DNA from: Larus michahellis
Taxonomy: Eukaryota > Chordata > Aves > Charadriiformes > Laridae
DNA length: 64,000 nucleotides
Direction of reading: 5' to 3'
Assembly (NCBI RefSeq): GCF_964199755.1
Contig: NC_133897.1
Location: 116,445,579-116,509,578, forward strand
Shown: in pieces, positions 62,156 through 64,000 of the stretch
Position numbering within the stretch: position 1 is the first letter of the stretch
How the letters are laid out: each line of letters begins with the position of its first letter
The notes under the pieces: model-generated
Seen by the model: the letters and a program-made list of their open reading frames with translations, nothing else
What the model was told of the DNA's origin: nothing
Database searches by the model: none
Translations under genes and position numbers: made by a program

Positions 62156-63414
62156 GGCTTTGTGTGTCCTAGGGCACTACATGCCCAAGTATAGATGCCT
62201 GTGTTGTTCTCATAGTGTTATTACACCTGCAAGGGATAAAGAATAATCTACTTATCGTGTGTTTAAGCTGTTTATTGTCAGTGGTATCTGTAAGCAGATA
62301 GAAGTAAATGTGGTTGGTGGTGTTATTGTTGGTGGTGTTTTGTGTTTGTTTGTTTTTTTTTTTTTAATCTATTCCTATTGTAGAAAAACTTATATTTGAT
62401 CTACTGATGTAGATCCTGTAACCTGTTATCAGAGGAAAAAACCCCCAGAGTTTACTTAAGGGCTGCAAGTCAGATCTGTGTTAAGATAGCCTTCTGGTGA
62501 CGTAAAAGCCTAACAAAGAAGCTATAAATTATAACTTGAACACTGACTTTTCCTATTTTAAGGAAACCAGTGTAATGAGATTTTATGCCAACAAAATACA
62601 GCCACGTTATTGCCCTCTTGATATGGTAATTTTCATTGCAGTGGAAGTTACTGCCTGTTGTGATTATGTAAATACCTACAACCTAGCAATGAAAAATCAT
62701 ACCACAATGTAATCTTGAATTATATGTAATCTGTCTCTGTTTTTAAAAAAAGCTCTGGCTTTAAAAAGGACCCCCTCTCTGTCAGCAGGAGAGGGGGAGG
62801 CTCCTGGGACTTCCTTTTTAAATTCTATAACCAAATTGATTGAGAGATTGGCACAAACTTGCCGCTTCTGCTGAGCTGACCGTGTTTTTTGCTACCTCTT
62901 TTTTTGCTTTCTGGCAAACCAGTCTTTGAGGTTGGTCGAATCTGTGCTTCTAAAACTTGTTCTCTTAGGCGTGGAAGGTTTTGGTGCTCAGTTTTAACTG
63001 TTTTTGATTACTGGACTTAGTGCTGTGATGATATTTTTAATCTATACATTTTAAGAACAAATGTCAATGGTACTAATATGCTGTTAATGAAATTTTGTCA
63101 CCGAAATAACTGCTTCCTCTACTTAGAAGCCTGTATAAAGCACAAAATAGTTTTATTTTGTTTTTATATGGAGGGTGGAAAAAAGTTATGTAAAGCCTGA
63201 CTCTGCAGTAAGCTCTGCATGATCTTATGCCCATTAGGGTCAAAAAGATATCCTACAGATGTCAGGATCTGCTTACAGAGAGCTTATTGAAAGCTTTGGA
63301 GCTTTGCTTTCCACAGTCTCTTCCTTCTCTTCTGTGGAAAAAGTGAAACCTCCTGCAACATGGGCTTGCATAGGTGATCAAGAGAATAGATTTTTGGAAG
63401 ACCTTTGTTAAAGT

Positions 63415-63885
63415 GATAGAATCATAGAATGGCTTGGGTTGGAGGGGACCTTTAAAGGTCACCTGGTCCAACCCTCCCTGCAATCAGCAGGAACATCTTC
63501 AACTAGATCAGGTTGCTCAGAGCCCTATACAACTGGACCTTGAAGGTTCCCAGGGGTGGGGCATCTACCACCTCTGGGGTCAACCTGTTCCAGTGTTTTG
63601 CCACCCTCATTGTAAAAAAAACTTCTTCCTTACGTCTAGTCTGAATCTACCCTCTTTTAGCAGTGCATGTTGTGACAGGAAAAGGGTTAATGGTTTTGAA
63701 CTAAAAAGTTTGTCCCCATCTTCCCTGCAAGCCCCCTTTGGGTACTGGAAGGCTGCAATAAAGACTCCTTGGAGTCTTAACTACTGAAACGTAGTTAGGA
63801 ATTTATTCTCTTCTCCAGGCTGAGCAACCCCATTCTCTCAGCCTGTCTCCGTAGGGTAGGTGCTTCAGCCCTTTGAGCGTGTTGG
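63415..63885 (-). mobile_element. CR1 LINE 3' fragment
   Basis: Reverse-oriented CR1: the plus strand starts with 'gatagaatcatagaatggct' and 'tgggttggaggggaccttta', continues through the tail complement, and ends near 63885. Coding text is decayed. A small insertion near 63763-63800 is not seen in the other copies. It lies in the last METTL4 intron, antisense to the gene. Confidence 0.9.
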
Positions 63886-64000
63886 CAGCAAATTGTGCAC
63901 AAGAAATACTTAGCTAAATAAAGTGTGGAAAAAGAACAATAAATTTTACCACATTTTTTTTAATATGGTGGGTTTGCGAAATGGTATAATAGCAGCTACT
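63886..64000. other. Window end, METTL4 intron
   Basis: AT-rich sequence with no recognised feature. Confidence 0.6.

Larger units (their letters stand above)
58953..63414. other. METTL4 last intron
   Basis: Intron sequence continuing beyond the right edge. It contains a TG/TA microsatellite (60036-60105), a tRNA-like relic (about 62080-62155) and a nested hairpin (62760-62822). The terminal METTL4 exon was looked for and not found. Confidence 0.7.

Noticed and set aside
58953..64000. Search for the last METTL4 exon
   Set aside because: No sequence encoding the expected C-terminal text (Asp-Gly-Glu-Tyr-Leu-Glu-Leu-Phe-Ala-Arg) was found. The exon must lie beyond the right edge or be missing.

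Overview
This window is vertebrate nuclear DNA from a bird. Two things point there: the dense load of CR1 LINE copies, many still carrying readable endonuclease or reverse-transcriptase fragments, and several copies of a common avian ERVL-type LTR that suggests a neoavian species (an inference; no species is claimed). Three single-copy genes are recognised by protein similarity across correctly spliced exons: SMCHD1 (minus strand, only its first three coding exons), NDC80/HEC1 (minus strand, complete coding sequence) and METTL4 (plus strand, all but the last coding exon). Gene order and relative orientation, METTL4 and NDC80 head-to-head with SMCHD1 behind NDC80 on the same strand, match human 18p11.32, so this is conserved synteny.

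Layout. Positions 1-3077 are an intron of SMCHD1 (next exon lies off the left edge) holding an LTR end, an old CR1 tail and an internally deleted CR1. SMCHD1 exons 3 and 2 lie at 3.1-3.8 kb. Its 13.3-kb intron 1 holds two antisense CR1 copies, and exon 1 sits in a CpG island at about 16.4-17.9 kb. The 17.3-32.4 kb interval between SMCHD1 and NDC80 contains no supported gene. It holds an LTR, a minus-strand CR1 split by a plus-strand CR1, another CR1, and AT-rich unique sequence. NDC80 runs from its stop at 32477 to its ATG at 47064 in 16 coding exons that join in frame to 640 codons, with a likely non-coding first exon near 48.85-49.0 kb. A CpG-rich bidirectional promoter (about 48.6-49.4 kb) with CRE, ETS and YY1/TISU motifs serves NDC80 and METTL4. 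METTL4 exons run from 49.8 to 58.95 kb; the rest of the window is its last intron. A 200-N assembly gap lies in METTL4 intron 3.

Functionally, NDC80 is the microtubule-binding kinetochore subunit, METTL4 an MT-A70 family N6-adenine methyltransferase, and SMCHD1 a non-canonical SMC chromatin repressor. Only NDC80 and METTL4 are physically coupled, through the shared promoter. I found no CRISPR array, bacterial operon or clearly new gene system. The most interesting signals are a perfect TISU element with a uORF at the METTL4 start whose relation to the main ORF depends on acceptor choice, a nested 63-nt hairpin in the last METTL4 intron, a tRNA-Thr-like relic, a triple hairpin cluster with a constant loop, and two CR1 copies that share a changed catalytic residue in the RT motif.
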